A DNA stretch of 64,000 bases from Flexivirga aerilata (GCF_013002715.1 NZ_JABENB010000001.1:2418001-2482000), one strand, 5' to 3'. Shown: positions 36,493-45,613, counted from the first letter of the stretch. Numbers and translations: made by a program. The notes: generated by a model not told the origin, from the sequence alone.

Positions 36493-37869
36493 ATGAACTC
36501 TTTCGCTGAGCTCGGCGTGCCCGCACGCCTGGCCGAAATCCTTGCGGCACAAGGGATTACCACCCCGACGCCGATCCAGGCAGCAACGCTGCCCGACTCC
36601 CTCGACGGGCGCGACGTGCTCGGCCGCGGGCGCACCGGCAGCGGCAAGACCTACGCCTTCGCGCTGCCCGTCGTCGCACGGCTCCAGGCGCAGCGCACCA
36701 AGCGCACGCCGGGCCGCCCCCGTGCACTCATCCTCGCGCCGACCCGTGAACTGGTCACCCAGATCCAGGCCGCGATCACCCCGTTCGCCGACGCCGCACA
36801 ACTCAACGTGCTCACCGTCTTCGGTGGGGTCGGGCAGAACCCGCAGGTGCGCGGCCTGCGCGCCGGCGTCGACATCCTCATCGCGTGCCCGGGCCGGCTG
36901 GAAGACCTGATCGCCCAGGGACACTGCTCGCTGGACGCGGTCGAGATCACCGTGCTCGATGAGGCCGACCACATGGCCGACCTCGGCTTCCTGCCCGGTG
37001 TACGCCGGTTGCTCAAGCAGACTCCGCGCGACGGTCAGCGGCTGCTCTTCTCCGCCACGCTCGACAAGGCGATCGACGTCCTGGTGCGCGAGTTCCTGCG
37101 CAAACCCGTGACGCACGAGGCGGATTCGCCCCAGTCGCCGGTCGCCAAGATGCGCCACCACGTGCTGCACATCGACCGTGAGCTGCGCATCCCCGTCGTC
37201 GCCGACCTTGCGTCGGCCCCCGGCCGCACCGTCGTCTTCACCCGCACCAAGTACGGCGCCAAGGCCCTCGCCCGGCAGCTCAACAAGCGCGGGGTGCCCG
37301 CGGTCGAGCTGCACGGCAACCTCGGTCAGGGCGCGCGGACCCGCAACCTCGACGCCTTCCACTCGGGAGCCGCCTCGACGCTGGTCGCCACGGACGTCGC
37401 CGCCCGCGGCATCCACGTCGACGACGTCGCGCTCGTCGTGCACGCCGACCCGCCGGCCGAGCACAAGGCCTACCTGCACCGCTCCGGTCGCACCGCCCGA
37501 GCCGGCGCCGAGGGCACCGTGGTGACCCTCATGACCGACGACCAGCGCGGCGATGTGCGCAGCCTCACCAAGGCCGCCGGCATCAACCCCACGACCACCA
37601 AGGTCGCGGCGACCGACCACCCGGTGCTGCGCGAACTCGCGCCGGGGGAGCGGCAGCTCGTCGAGGGTGGCTTCGTCGTGCCAGGCCAGGCGCCGGCCAA
37701 GCCGAAGGCGGGCGGGGGAAACGCCAAGCGCCAGAACGGTGCCGGCCGCCCGCAGCGCAACCGCAACGACGGCCGGTCTCCCAAGAGCGGCGGCGCCGGC
37801 GGCAAGTCACGCTCGCGCGGTGCCGGCGGACACTCCGCGGCTGCGTTCAGCTCACGCCGCGGTCGCTGA
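36493..37869 (+). CDS. DEAD/DEAH box RNA helicase
   Basis: 458 residues. Q motif FAELGVPARLAEILAAQGITTPTPIQ, motif I GRTGSGKT, Ia APTRELV, II VLDEADHM, III FSATLD, and in domain 2 VVFTRTKYGAKALA, ATDVAARGIHVDDV and HRSGRTARAG. The C-terminal 90 residues are a Gly/Arg/Lys-rich RNA-binding tail, as in RhlE-type helicases. ATP-dependent RNA remodelling in ribosome assembly or RNA decay is likely. I prefer ATG 36493 because the Q motif begins right after it; starts at 36409 and 36418 would add about 28 unrelated residues. Ends 2 bases from the convergent GDPD gene. Confidence 0.9.
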   Translation: MNSFAELGVPARLAEILAAQGITTPTPIQAATLPDSLDGRDVLGRGRTGSGKTYAFALPVVARLQAQRTKRTPGRPRALILAPTRELVTQIQAAITPFADAAQLNVLTVFGGVGQNPQVRGLRAGVDILIACPGRLEDLIAQGHCSLDAVEITVLDEADHMADLGFLPGVRRLLKQTPRDGQRLLFSATLDKAIDVLVREFLRKPVTHEADSPQSPVAKMRHHVLHIDRELRIPVVADLASAPGRTVVFTRTKYGAKALARQLNKRGVPAVELHGNLGQGARTRNLDAFHSGAASTLVATDVAARGIHVDDVALVVHADPPAEHKAYLHRSGRTARAGAEGTVVTLMTDDQRGDVRSLTKAAGINPTTTKVAATDHPVLRELAPGERQLVEGGFVVPGQAPAKPKAGGGNAKRQNGAGRPQRNRNDGRSPKSGGAGGKSRSRGAGGHSAAAFSSRRGR

Positions 37870-37871
37870 CC

Positions 37872-38615
37872 TCAGTCCCACTGACCGCGCTGCTGCAGCA
37901 CGCTCTTCAGCGTGTCGGCGCGGTCGGTGATGAGGCCGTCGACGCCGAGGTCGAGCAACCTGTGCATGTCGTCGGCCTCGTCGACCGTCCAGACGTGCAC
38001 CTGCGTGCCGTCGGTGTGGGCCCGCCGCACCATGCGCGCGGTCACCACCGGTAGCGGTCCCGCCGCCTGCGGCACCTGCACGCAGTCGACCCCGTCGAGG
38101 GCGCGCATCCCGAGCACGAAGCGGGTGATCACCGACTGGCCGCCGGACGTCGCGACCGGCCTTGTGAGCCGGCGCAGCACGGCACGACGCCGCTTGTCGG
38201 AGAACGACGCCACGCACACCCGGTCGTGCGCGGCGTGCCGCTCGATCGCGTCGGCGAGCGGCGCCACCGCACCCGCAGACTTGCAGTCGATGTTGACGCG
38301 CAGCTCCGGCCAGGACTCCAACACCGCGTCGAGCGTCGGAATCTCTTGTGTGCCAGCGATTTTCGCCGCGCGCACCGTCGACCACGGCAACGCGGCGATC
38401 TCACCAGAGCTGTCCGTGACGCGATCCAGCTTGTCGTCGTGGAAGGCGAGCAGCACCCCGTCGGACGTGGCGTGGACGTCGGTCTCGACATACGAAAAGC
38501 CGAGATCGACGGCAGCGCCGAACGCCGCGAGCGAGTTCTCCGGCGCACCGCGGCCGGTGAAGCCGCGGTGCGCCATCGCGATCACGCCGAGGTGATCGAG
38601 ATACGGAGTGATCAC
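37872..38615 (-). CDS. glycerophosphodiester phosphodiesterase
   Basis: 247 residues. Hydrolyses deacylated phospholipids to glycerol-3-phosphate and an alcohol. AMAHRGFTGRGAPENSLAAF (catalytic His-Arg and the Pro-Glu-Asn motif), GFSYVETDVHATSDGVLLAFHDDKLDR (Glu-x-Asp metal site and catalytic His) and LRVNIDCKSAG are intact; the later VHVWTVDEADDM and GLITDRADTL are standard. No signal peptide, so cytoplasmic. Start GTG 38615 is preferred; an upstream extension to 38693 would overlap the XRE-MurA stop and contains a 24-bp tandem duplication. Confidence 0.88.
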   Translation of the reverse strand: MITPYLDHLGVIAMAHRGFTGRGAPENSLAAFGAAVDLGFSYVETDVHATSDGVLLAFHDDKLDRVTDSSGEIAALPWSTVRAAKIAGTQEIPTLDAVLESWPELRVNIDCKSAGAVAPLADAIERHAAHDRVCVASFSDKRRRAVLRRLTRPVATSGGQSVITRFVLGMRALDGVDCVQVPQAAGPLPVVTARMVRRAHTDGTQVHVWTVDEADDMHRLLDLGVDGLITDRADTLKSVLQQRGQWD

Positions 38616-38654
38616 GCGCGGAATCGAGCCTGGCCCGACGCGCGGAATCGAGCC
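38614..38654. repeat. 17-bp direct repeat from a 24-bp tandem duplication
   Basis: ACGCGCGGAATCGAGCC occurs at 38614-38630 and again at 38638-38654. The 24-bp period keeps frame, so if translated from the longer start it would give a repeated GSIPRV. The copy nearer the gene includes its GTG start, so the event duplicated the start region. Confidence 0.7.
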
Positions 38655-38661
38655 ATCAAGC

Positions 38662-40191
38662 TCAGATGTCGCGGAAGGTCTGGATGTTGGCACCCAGCTT
38701 GTTGAGGCGGGTGTCGAGCTGCTCGTAACCGCGGTCGATCACGTAGATGTTGCGCAGCACCGAGACCCCGGGGGCGGCGAGCATCGCAAGCAGGATGACC
38801 ACGGCCGGCCGCAGCGCGGGCGGCGACATGACCTCCGCCGACCGCCAGCGGGTCGGGCCTTCGATCAGCACCCGGTGCGGGTCCATCAGCTGCACCCGCA
38901 CGCCGAGCGCGGTGAGCTCGGTCAGGTAGATCGCGCGGTTCTCGTAGACCCAGTCGTGCAGGGTGGTCGCCCCGTTGGCGTAGGCCGCGATCACCGCGAA
39001 GAACGGCAGGTTGTCGATGTTGAGCCCCGGGAACGGCATCGGGTGGATCTTGTCCTTCGGCGCCTCGAGCGGACCGGGCTGCGTGGTCAGGTCGACCAGC
39101 CGGGTCTTGCCGTTGTCCGAGACGTACTCCTCGCCGAGGCTGTACTTCATCCCCATGCCCTCGAGCAGGGTGAGCTCGATCTCCATGAACTCTATCGGCA
39201 CCCGGCGGATGGTGATCTCCGACTCGGTCACGACCGCGGCCGCGAGCAGCGTCATCGCCTCGATCGGGTCCTCCGACGGGTGGTATTCGACGTCGACGTC
39301 GATCTCCGGCACGCCGTGCACCCGCAGGGTGGTGGTGCCGATGCCCTCGATGCGCACGCCGAACTTCTCCAGCATGAAGCAGAGGTCCTGCACCATGTAG
39401 TTCGGGCTGGCATTGCGGATGACGGTCTCCCCGTCATAGAGAGCCGCCGCGAACAAAGCGTTCTCGGTCACGGTGTCGCCGCGCTCGGTGAGGATGATCG
39501 GCTTACGCGGCCGCACCGACGAGTCGACCTTGGCCTCGTAGTAGCCGTGCGAGGCCACCACGTCGAGACCGAACGCCTGCAGCGCGTGCAGGTGCGGCTC
39601 CACGGTGCGCGAGCCGAGGTCGCAGCCGCCGGCGTTGGGCAGCTTGAACCGGTCGAACTGGTGCAGCAACGGCCCGAGGAACATCAGGATCGTGCGGGTA
39701 CGACGGGCCGCCGTCTCGTCCATCGCGTCCAGGTCGAACTGCGCCGGCGGCACGATCTCCAGGTCGCTGCTGTCCGGCAGCCAGCGGGTCTTGACCCCGA
39801 TGGAGGTCAGCACCTCGGTGATGCGGTTGACCTCCTCGATGCGGGCGAGGTTGCGCAGGGTGGTCTTGCCCTTGTTGAGCAGTGCGGCGCACAGACACGC
39901 GACCGCGGCGTTCTTGGAGGTGCGCACGTCGATCTCGCCGGACAGCTTGCGGCCGCCCTCGATGCGCAGGTTGAGCGGCGTGGAGGAGGCGACTGCCACG
40001 ACCTCGGTGTCGAGCGCTTCGCTGATGCGCGCGAGCGTCTCCAGACTGAGGTTCTGTTTGCCCTGCTCGATGCGGGCTACGGCGCTCTGCGAGGTCTGCA
40101 GGGCCTCGGCCAACTCGCTCTGGGTGAGCTTCTTGTGTCGTCGCGCATCGCGAATCAGCGTGCCGACGCGGACCAGGTAGTCATCGGTCAT
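38662..40191 (-). CDS. XRE-type HTH / UDP-GlcNAc 1-carboxyvinyltransferase (MurA-like) fusion
   Basis: 509 residues. Residues 10-65 are an XRE helix-turn-helix (KKLTQSELAEALQTSQSAVARIEQGKQNLS). Residues 75-509 form a MurA/EPSP-synthase domain: TSKNAAVACL (Lys93-Asn94), LPNAGGCDLGSR with the Cys that PEP and fosfomycin modify (Cys190), PGLNIDNLPFF (active-site Asp) and DRGYEQLDTRLNKLGANI. Normal MurA adds enolpyruvate to UDP-GlcNAc in peptidoglycan synthesis and has no HTH. The key residues are kept, so ligand binding and perhaps catalysis remain. It could be a cell-wall-precursor-sensing regulator, but that is inference. ATG 40191 is 7 bases from a TACACT box. Confidence 0.88.
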   Translation of the reverse strand: MTDDYLVRVGTLIRDARRHKKLTQSELAEALQTSQSAVARIEQGKQNLSLETLARISEALDTEVVAVASSTPLNLRIEGGRKLSGEIDVRTSKNAAVACLCAALLNKGKTTLRNLARIEEVNRITEVLTSIGVKTRWLPDSSDLEIVPPAQFDLDAMDETAARRTRTILMFLGPLLHQFDRFKLPNAGGCDLGSRTVEPHLHALQAFGLDVVASHGYYEAKVDSSVRPRKPIILTERGDTVTENALFAAALYDGETVIRNASPNYMVQDLCFMLEKFGVRIEGIGTTTLRVHGVPEIDVDVEYHPSEDPIEAMTLLAAAVVTESEITIRRVPIEFMEIELTLLEGMGMKYSLGEEYVSDNGKTRLVDLTTQPGPLEAPKDKIHPMPFPGLNIDNLPFFAVIAAYANGATTLHDWVYENRAIYLTELTALGVRVQLMDPHRVLIEGPTRWRSAEVMSPPALRPAVVILLAMLAAPGVSVLRNIYVIDRGYEQLDTRLNKLGANIQTFRDI

Positions 40192-40198
40192 GTCGAGA

Positions 40199-40204
40199 AG
40201 TGTA
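40199..40204 (-). promoter_or_regulatory. leaderless promoter -10 (TACACT) of the XRE-MurA gene
   Basis: TACACT on the minus strand with exactly 7 bases to ATG 40191 and no Shine-Dalgarno. The palindrome CATATG lies just upstream (40209-40214). Confidence 0.5.
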
Positions 40205-40224
40205 AACCACATATGAGATGGAAT

Positions 40225-40258
40225 GGCCCCGTGACACCAGGCGAGATGTCACGGGGCC
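40225..40258 (-). terminator. hairpin after the fadA-fadB operon
   Basis: GGCCCCGTGACA (40225-40236) and TGTCACGGGGCC (40247-40258) form a perfect 12-bp stem with a 10-base loop, 70 bases after the fadB stop and before the XRE-MurA promoter. No U-tract follows, so termination may be weak or need another factor. Confidence 0.6.
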
Positions 40259-40328
40259 GTCCTCACCCCTGGGGATTAGTCGCCCCGGGGTATTTTCCGC
40301 AGCTGTTTGGCGGAGTGTATGACGGGGG

Positions 40329-42446
40329 CTACGCCTCCGGCACGCTCGCCACGCCGATCGGCAGGAATCGTGATCCGGTCACCTTCTCGGCGATCCCGGT
40401 GCGGTCCAGCAGCGGGGTGACGCCGCCGTTCCAGAACGGGAAGCCGGCCCCGGTGATCATCGCCAGGTCGATGTCCTGCGGTGCCTGCACGACGCCCTCG
40501 TCGAGCATGCGGCGCACCTCGTCGGCCAGTGCCTCCAGCGCCCGCTCGCGCACCTGCTCTGCGGTGAGCACGACCGGCTCCGCCGGCGCCTCGAAGAGCT
40601 CGAGCACCTTCGGGTCGAGCGTGCCGTCGCTGCCGTAGAAGCTTGGCAGCTTGGCCTCGACCACCTTCGCCAGATTGGGCGACGCGGCGAACCGGTCGGG
40701 GAAGGCCGCGGCCAGTGTCTCGCTGTTGTGCAGCGCGATCGCCGGGCCGACCAGGCTGATGAGCATGAACGGCGGCATCGGCGTCAGGCCGGCGAACGCC
40801 TGCTCGACGACCTCGATCGGCGTGCCCTCGTCGACGATGCGGCCCGACTCGCCCATGAAGCGGCCGAGCAGCCGGTTGACCACGAAGGACGGGCTGTTCT
40901 TGACCAGGATGCTGGTCTTGCCGAGGCTGCGCGAAGTGGCGAATGCCGTTGCGAGAGTGGCGTCGTCGGTCGCGTCCCCGCGGATGATCTCCAGCAGCGG
41001 CATGACCGCGACCGGGTTGAAGAAGTGGAAACCGACGACCCGCTCGGGGTGCTTCAGGTCGGCCGCCATCTCGGTGATGTCGAGCGAGGACGTGTTGGTC
41101 GCGAGCACGCACTCGGCCGGCACTGCCGCCTCGACCTGCGCGAAGACCTGCTTCTTGACCGACATCTCCTCGAAGACCGCCTCGATCACGAAGTCGGCGT
41201 CCGAGAAGGCCGTGAAGCCGTCCGCCGAGACCGAGCCGGTGACGAGCGCCTTCAACCGGTTGCTCGCGTCGGGGCTGAGCCGGCCCTTGCCGGCGAGCTT
41301 GTCGATCTCGTCGTGCACGTAGGCGACGCCCTTGTCGACCCGCTCCTGGTCGAGGTCGGTGAGGACCACCGGCACCTTCAGCTTGCGGGCGAAGAGCAGC
41401 GCCATCTGGCTGGCCATCAGACCGGCACCGACGATGCCGACCTTGGTCACCTTGCGGGCCAGCGACTTGTCCGGCGCGCCGGCCGGTCGCTTGGCGCGCT
41501 TCTGCACCAGGTCGAACGCGTAGAGACCAGAACGCAGTTCGTCGCTCATGATCAGGTCGGCGAGTGCCTGGTTCTCGGCCTCGAAGGCCTCCTCGCGGCT
41601 CGCGGTGCGCGCCAGCCGCATGAGGTCGATCGCCTTGTATGCCGCGGGCGCCGCCTTGCCGGTGCGCCCGTCCGCGTCCGCGGACGCCTTGTCCAGCGGG
41701 CCCTCCCAGGCCGCCTCGGAGGTGTCCACGGTCGCGCGCTCGACCTGCTCGGTGCCGGCGATCACGCCGGCGGCGAAGGCGAGGGAGTCCTCGAGGAAGG
41801 TCACCGGCTCGATCAGCCGGTCGGCGAGCCCGAGCTCGAAGGCGTTCTTGCCCTTGATCATCCGGTTCTGCGACAGCGGGTTGGTGACGATCAGCTGCGC
41901 CGCCTTCTCGGTGCCGATCAGGTGCGGCACCAGGTAGGTGCCGCCCCACCCGGGCACCAGCCCGAGGAAGACCTCCGGCGTGGCGTATGCCGGCACGTCC
42001 GACGAGATGGTGCGGTAGTCGGCATACAACGCGATCTCGACGCCGCCGCCCATGGACGCACCGTTGATGAACGCGAAGGTCGGCACCGGCAGGGCGCTGA
42101 TCTTGCTGAACGTCTCGTGGCCGAGTCGGGCGATCTCCAGCGCCTGGTCGCGCGAGGTGATCGCGGGCACCGCGGTCAGGTCGGCGCCGACGGCGAAGAT
42201 GAACGGCTTGCCGGTGATGCCGACGCCGACGATCTCGCCCGCCTCGGCCCGCCGCGCGACGGTGTCCAGCGCCTCGCCGAGCTCGCGCAGGCCGGCGGCG
42301 CCGAACGAGTTGGGCTTGGTGTGGTCGAAGCCGTTGTCCAGGGTGATCAGCACGAAAGTGCCTGCGCCACCGGGCAATTGGACGTCCTGTGCCCGCGCGT
42401 GGGTGACGACCTCGTCGACCTCGGGCAGTGCGGTGGTCGTGGTCAT
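40329..42446 (-). CDS. fadB: fatty acid oxidation multienzyme: enoyl-CoA hydratase / 3-hydroxyacyl-CoA dehydrogenase
   Basis: 705 residues. N-terminal crotonase domain (about 25-260) with the oxyanion segment FAVGADL and INGASMGGGVEIAL plus the catalytic Glu region; NAD-binding domain from about 335 (VTKVGIVGAGLMASQMAL) with VFEEMSVKKQVFAQ and SNTSSLDI-type TNTSSLDITEM, HFFNPV and a C-terminal 3HCDH part with KNSPSFVVNRLL. It hydrates enoyl-CoA and oxidises hydroxyacyl-CoA. ATG overlaps the thiolase stop. With the thiolase it completes one beta-oxidation cycle; the acyl-CoA dehydrogenase is elsewhere. Confidence 0.93.
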   Translation of the reverse strand: MTTTTALPEVDEVVTHARAQDVQLPGGAGTFVLITLDNGFDHTKPNSFGAAGLRELGEALDTVARRAEAGEIVGVGITGKPFIFAVGADLTAVPAITSRDQALEIARLGHETFSKISALPVPTFAFINGASMGGGVEIALYADYRTISSDVPAYATPEVFLGLVPGWGGTYLVPHLIGTEKAAQLIVTNPLSQNRMIKGKNAFELGLADRLIEPVTFLEDSLAFAAGVIAGTEQVERATVDTSEAAWEGPLDKASADADGRTGKAAPAAYKAIDLMRLARTASREEAFEAENQALADLIMSDELRSGLYAFDLVQKRAKRPAGAPDKSLARKVTKVGIVGAGLMASQMALLFARKLKVPVVLTDLDQERVDKGVAYVHDEIDKLAGKGRLSPDASNRLKALVTGSVSADGFTAFSDADFVIEAVFEEMSVKKQVFAQVEAAVPAECVLATNTSSLDITEMAADLKHPERVVGFHFFNPVAVMPLLEIIRGDATDDATLATAFATSRSLGKTSILVKNSPSFVVNRLLGRFMGESGRIVDEGTPIEVVEQAFAGLTPMPPFMLISLVGPAIALHNSETLAAAFPDRFAASPNLAKVVEAKLPSFYGSDGTLDPKVLELFEAPAEPVVLTAEQVRERALEALADEVRRMLDEGVVQAPQDIDLAMITGAGFPFWNGGVTPLLDRTGIAEKVTGSRFLPIGVASVPEA

Positions 42447-43681
42447 CAGGCGGCCCCTTCCGTGTCGGCGCTGACGCTGCTGACGTAGTCCTTGTGGTGC
42501 GGGTTCTCCCAGATGACGGCGCCGCCCATGCCGATGCCGATGCACATCGCGGTGAGGCCGTAACGCACCTCCGGGTGCTCGGCGAACTCGCGGGACAGCT
42601 GCGTCATGAGACGGACGCCGGACGAGGCGAGCGGGTGGCCGGTGGCGATCGCACCGCCATACGGATTGACGCGCTCGTCGTCGTCGGCGATGCCGAAATG
42701 GTCGAGGAAGGCCAGCACCTGCACTGCGAAGGCCTCGTTGAGCTCGAAGAGGCCGATGTCGTCGATGGTCAGGCCGGCGTTCGCCAGGGCCTTCTCGGTG
42801 GCCGGCACCGGGCCGATGCCCATCACCTCCGGCTCGACGCCGACGAAGGCGTAGTTGACCAGGCGCATGCCGATCGGCAGCCCGTGCTCGGTGGCGGCCT
42901 GCTCGGAGGCGAGCAGGCAGGCGGTCGCGCCGTCGTTGAGGCCCGCCGCGTTGCCGGCGGTGACGTTGCCGTGCGGACGGAACGGGGTCTTGAGCGTGGC
43001 GAGGTCGTCGACGGTCGTGCCTGGCCGCGGCGGCTCGTCGGTCGTGGCCAGCCCCCAGCCCTTCTCGTCATGACGCGTCGCAACGGTGACCAGGTCGGGC
43101 TGGATCTTGCCGTCGTCATACGCCTTGGCCAGCTTGTCCTGGCTTGCGACCGCGAACGCGTCGCAGCGCTCCTTGGTGATCTCCGGGAAGCGGTCGTGCA
43201 GGTTTTCGGCGGTCTCGCCCATCACGAGCGCGGACGGGTCGACCAGCTTCTCGGCGATGATCCGCGGGTTGGGGTCGACGCCCTCGCCCATCGGGTGCCG
43301 GCCCATGTGCTCGACACCACCGGCGATGCCGATGTCGTAAGAACCGAAGGCGATGCTGGAGGCGGTGTTGGTCACCGCGGTCATCGCACCCGCGCACATG
43401 CGGTCGATGGAGTAGCCCGGGGTCGACTTCGGCAGGCCGGCGAGCAGGCCCGCCACCCGGCCGAGAGTCAGGCCCTGGTCGCCGATCTGCGTGGTGGCCG
43501 CGATCGCGACCTCTTCGACCTTCGCGGGGTCGAGGTCGGGCTGGCGGCGCAGGATTTCACGAATGCATTTGATGACGAGGTCGTCGGCGCGGGTCTGGGC
43601 GTAGATGCCCTTGTCACCGGCCTTGCCGAACGGCGTGCGGACGCCGTCGACGAAGACGACCTCGGAGAGCGTGCGGGGCAC
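42446..43681 (-). CDS. fadA: acetyl-CoA C-acyltransferase (thiolase)
   Basis: 411 residues. Cleaves 3-ketoacyl-CoA with CoA. The nucleophilic Cys is in IDRMCAGAMTAV, the second motif is ELNEAFAVQVLAF with NPYGGAIATGHPLASSG (His), and the C-terminal Cys is in GLTAMCIGIGMGGA. GTG start with GGGAGG 5 to 6 bases upstream; -10 TAGAGT (43718-43723, minus). First gene of the fadA-fadB pair, following rnd on the same strand after 51 bases. Confidence 0.93.
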   Translation of the reverse strand: MPRTLSEVVFVDGVRTPFGKAGDKGIYAQTRADDLVIKCIREILRRQPDLDPAKVEEVAIAATTQIGDQGLTLGRVAGLLAGLPKSTPGYSIDRMCAGAMTAVTNTASSIAFGSYDIGIAGGVEHMGRHPMGEGVDPNPRIIAEKLVDPSALVMGETAENLHDRFPEITKERCDAFAVASQDKLAKAYDDGKIQPDLVTVATRHDEKGWGLATTDEPPRPGTTVDDLATLKTPFRPHGNVTAGNAAGLNDGATACLLASEQAATEHGLPIGMRLVNYAFVGVEPEVMGIGPVPATEKALANAGLTIDDIGLFELNEAFAVQVLAFLDHFGIADDDERVNPYGGAIATGHPLASSGVRLMTQLSREFAEHPEVRYGLTAMCIGIGMGGAVIWENPHHKDYVSSVSADTEGAA

Positions 43682-43732
43682 GATGCCTCCCGAAGGTGAG
43701 ACGAGTTGACGGGCTCGACTCTAACCGCTTTG

Positions 43733-45016
43733 TTACTCGTCAGTAGCAGCGGGTTCGGTGGGCGCCTCGAGGAGCAGCGGAGTGACCAGGTCGACCTGCC
43801 ACTGCCGCGCACCGAGCTCGGTCAGCCGATCGCGAATCACGTTGTCCACGAAGGGTTCCGGGGGAGTCCACAACACTCGCCGCAGCGTGTCGGGCGTGAT
43901 GAGGTTTTCCAGCGGGACGTGCTGTTGCTCGGAGAAGTCGGTCAGCCGCTCGCGCACCCACGCCAGCCGCGCCGCGGCCTGCGGGTTGCGGTCCGCCCAG
44001 GCCCGCGGGGGCGGCGGCGCGTCATTGCGCACGGTGGCGGGTGGCAGCTTCTTGTCCGGCAGCGCGGCCACGGCGGCGATCGCGTCGAGCCACTCCCGCT
44101 GATATCGGGTGAGCCCGCGATGGGCGATGCGGCCACGGCTGCGGCTGCGCGAGGACGAACGGGCCGAGGCACCGACTTCCTGCAGCTCCTCCGGCGTGGC
44201 CGGAGCCCGGTTGGCGAGCTCGACGATGATCGCGTCGGGCAGCACCCGCCCGGGTGCGGTGTCGAGGTCACGGGCGATTCGGTCCCGGGTCAGCCACAAC
44301 TCGCGGACCCGCGCGATGGCCCGTTTGTTCTTGATCTTGTGCATGCCGGAGGTGCGGCGCCACGGCTCGGCGCGCTGCGGCGGCCCGGTGAAGTGGGTGA
44401 GCGCCTCGAAGTCCTGCAGTGCCCACTCCAGCTTGCCCTGCTGCTCCAGATCGGCACGGAGGCGGTCGCGCACCTCGACCAGCACCTCGACGTCGAGTGC
44501 GGCATACGTCAGCCAGGGCTCGGGCAGCGGTCGCGTGGACCAGTCGACCGCGGAGTGCTCCTTGGCGAGCGTGATGCCGAGGTAGTGCTCGATCACCGCC
44601 GCGAGGCCGACCCGGGGAAGGCCGGCGAGGCGGGACCCCAGCTCGGTGTCGAACAACGCCTTCGGGTGCATGCCGACCTCGGCGAGGCACGGCAGGTCCT
44701 GGGTCGCTGCGTGCAGCACCCACTCGGCGTCGCCGATCGCATCCTGCATCGGCGAAAGATCAGGCAGCGCAATGGGATCGATCAGGAAGCTGCCGGCACC
44801 CTCGCGGCGCAACTGCACCAGGTAGGCGCGGTTGCCGTAGCGGTAGCCGGCGGCGCGCTCGGCGTCGACCGCCACCGGACCGGTGCCGCCCGCGACCGCG
44901 CCCGCGGCAGCCTGCAGGTCGCGCTCGTCGGTGAGGACGTCGGGAACGCCGTCGGCCGGCGCCGTGAGGACCGGGTATGCCGGAGCTTCGTCGCCTGTGT
45001 CGGGGCTCTCGCTCAT
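43733..45016 (-). CDS. rnd: ribonuclease D (DEDDy exonuclease with HRDC domain)
   Basis: 427 residues. 3'-5' exonuclease of RNA trimming. Exo I PVAVDAERAAGYRYGNRAYL (Asp-x-Glu), Exo II around VLHAATQDLPCL (Asp), Exo III WLTYAALDVEVL (Tyr-x3-Asp), then an HRDC domain (about 215-300) and a second C-terminal helical domain. The ATG overlaps the stop of the DUF3000 gene. The pair matches Rv2681-Rv2680 of M. tuberculosis. Confidence 0.92.
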   Translation of the reverse strand: MSESPDTGDEAPAYPVLTAPADGVPDVLTDERDLQAAAGAVAGGTGPVAVDAERAAGYRYGNRAYLVQLRREGAGSFLIDPIALPDLSPMQDAIGDAEWVLHAATQDLPCLAEVGMHPKALFDTELGSRLAGLPRVGLAAVIEHYLGITLAKEHSAVDWSTRPLPEPWLTYAALDVEVLVEVRDRLRADLEQQGKLEWALQDFEALTHFTGPPQRAEPWRRTSGMHKIKNKRAIARVRELWLTRDRIARDLDTAPGRVLPDAIIVELANRAPATPEELQEVGASARSSSRSRSRGRIAHRGLTRYQREWLDAIAAVAALPDKKLPPATVRNDAPPPPRAWADRNPQAAARLAWVRERLTDFSEQQHVPLENLITPDTLRRVLWTPPEPFVDNVIRDRLTELGARQWQVDLVTPLLLEAPTEPAATDE

Positions 45017-45600
45017 CGCCGCTGGCCGGGCAGGGCGACCACGCCCTCCGGCAGCGGCGGCAGACCGGCGACGGTCGACAACAGCGAGGTCCAGGCGGCC
45101 AGGTGGGTGCCGAGGTCGGGGCCCACCGGGGTCCAGGACGCCCTGATCTCCAGCTCGACGGTGGTCGCGTTGTCCGCCAGTGAGCCGAAGCCCTCGGAGA
45201 CCACGCGGGTCACGGTGCCGGCCTCGGCACGAAACTCCGCGCCGCCGTCGCGCAGACAGTCCATGAGCCAGCTCCAGCCGACCTCACCGAGCAGTGGGTC
45301 GGCCCCGGTCTCGGCCTCGAGTTCGGCGCGGGCGAAGGTGACCACCCGCCAGGCACCCTCCCAGGGGTCCGGCAGCGCCGGGTCGTGCAGGACGACGAAG
45401 CGGCCGGTCGCGAGTTCGTCGTCGTCCTCGGCCGGTCCGCCGAGCACGTCGGCGGTCATGGCGACGGAGTATGGCGCGATGCGACCAGGAGCCGGCGTCT
45501 CGGTCAGCCGCAACTCCGGGCGCAGGCGCACAGCCTGCAGCGCCTCGACGGCGCGAGAGAAGTCGAGCGCGGCGTCCCCACCCAGGTTTCGTGTGCCCAC
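45013..45600 (-). CDS. DUF3000 domain-containing protein
   Basis: 195 residues; actinobacterial family (Rv2680) of unknown function. FSRAVEALQAVRLRPELRLTETPAP and WSWLMDCLRDGGAEFRAEAGTVTRVVSEGFG are its best-known segments. No catalytic motif. I chose GTG 45600, 7 bases after a TACGCT -10 box (45608-45613, minus); a longer open frame to 45672 has no family match. It couples to rnd. Confidence 0.87.
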   Translation of the reverse strand: MGTRNLGGDAALDFSRAVEALQAVRLRPELRLTETPAPGRIAPYSVAMTADVLGGPAEDDDELATGRFVVLHDPALPDPWEGAWRVVTFARAELEAETGADPLLGEVGWSWLMDCLRDGGAEFRAEAGTVTRVVSEGFGSLADNATTVELEIRASWTPVGPDLGTHLAAWTSLLSTVAGLPPLPEGVVALPGQRR

Positions 45601-45607
45601 GACGGCA

Positions 45608-45613
45608 AGCGTA
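45608..45613 (-). promoter_or_regulatory. leaderless promoter -10 (TACGCT) of the DUF3000-rnd operon
   Basis: TACGCT on the minus strand, 7 bases from GTG 45600, with no Shine-Dalgarno in between. Confidence 0.45.

Noticed and set aside
38608..40638. Long plus-strand open frame opposite the XRE-MurA gene
   Set aside because: Antisense to a gene with clear HTH and MurA motifs; no similarity seen.
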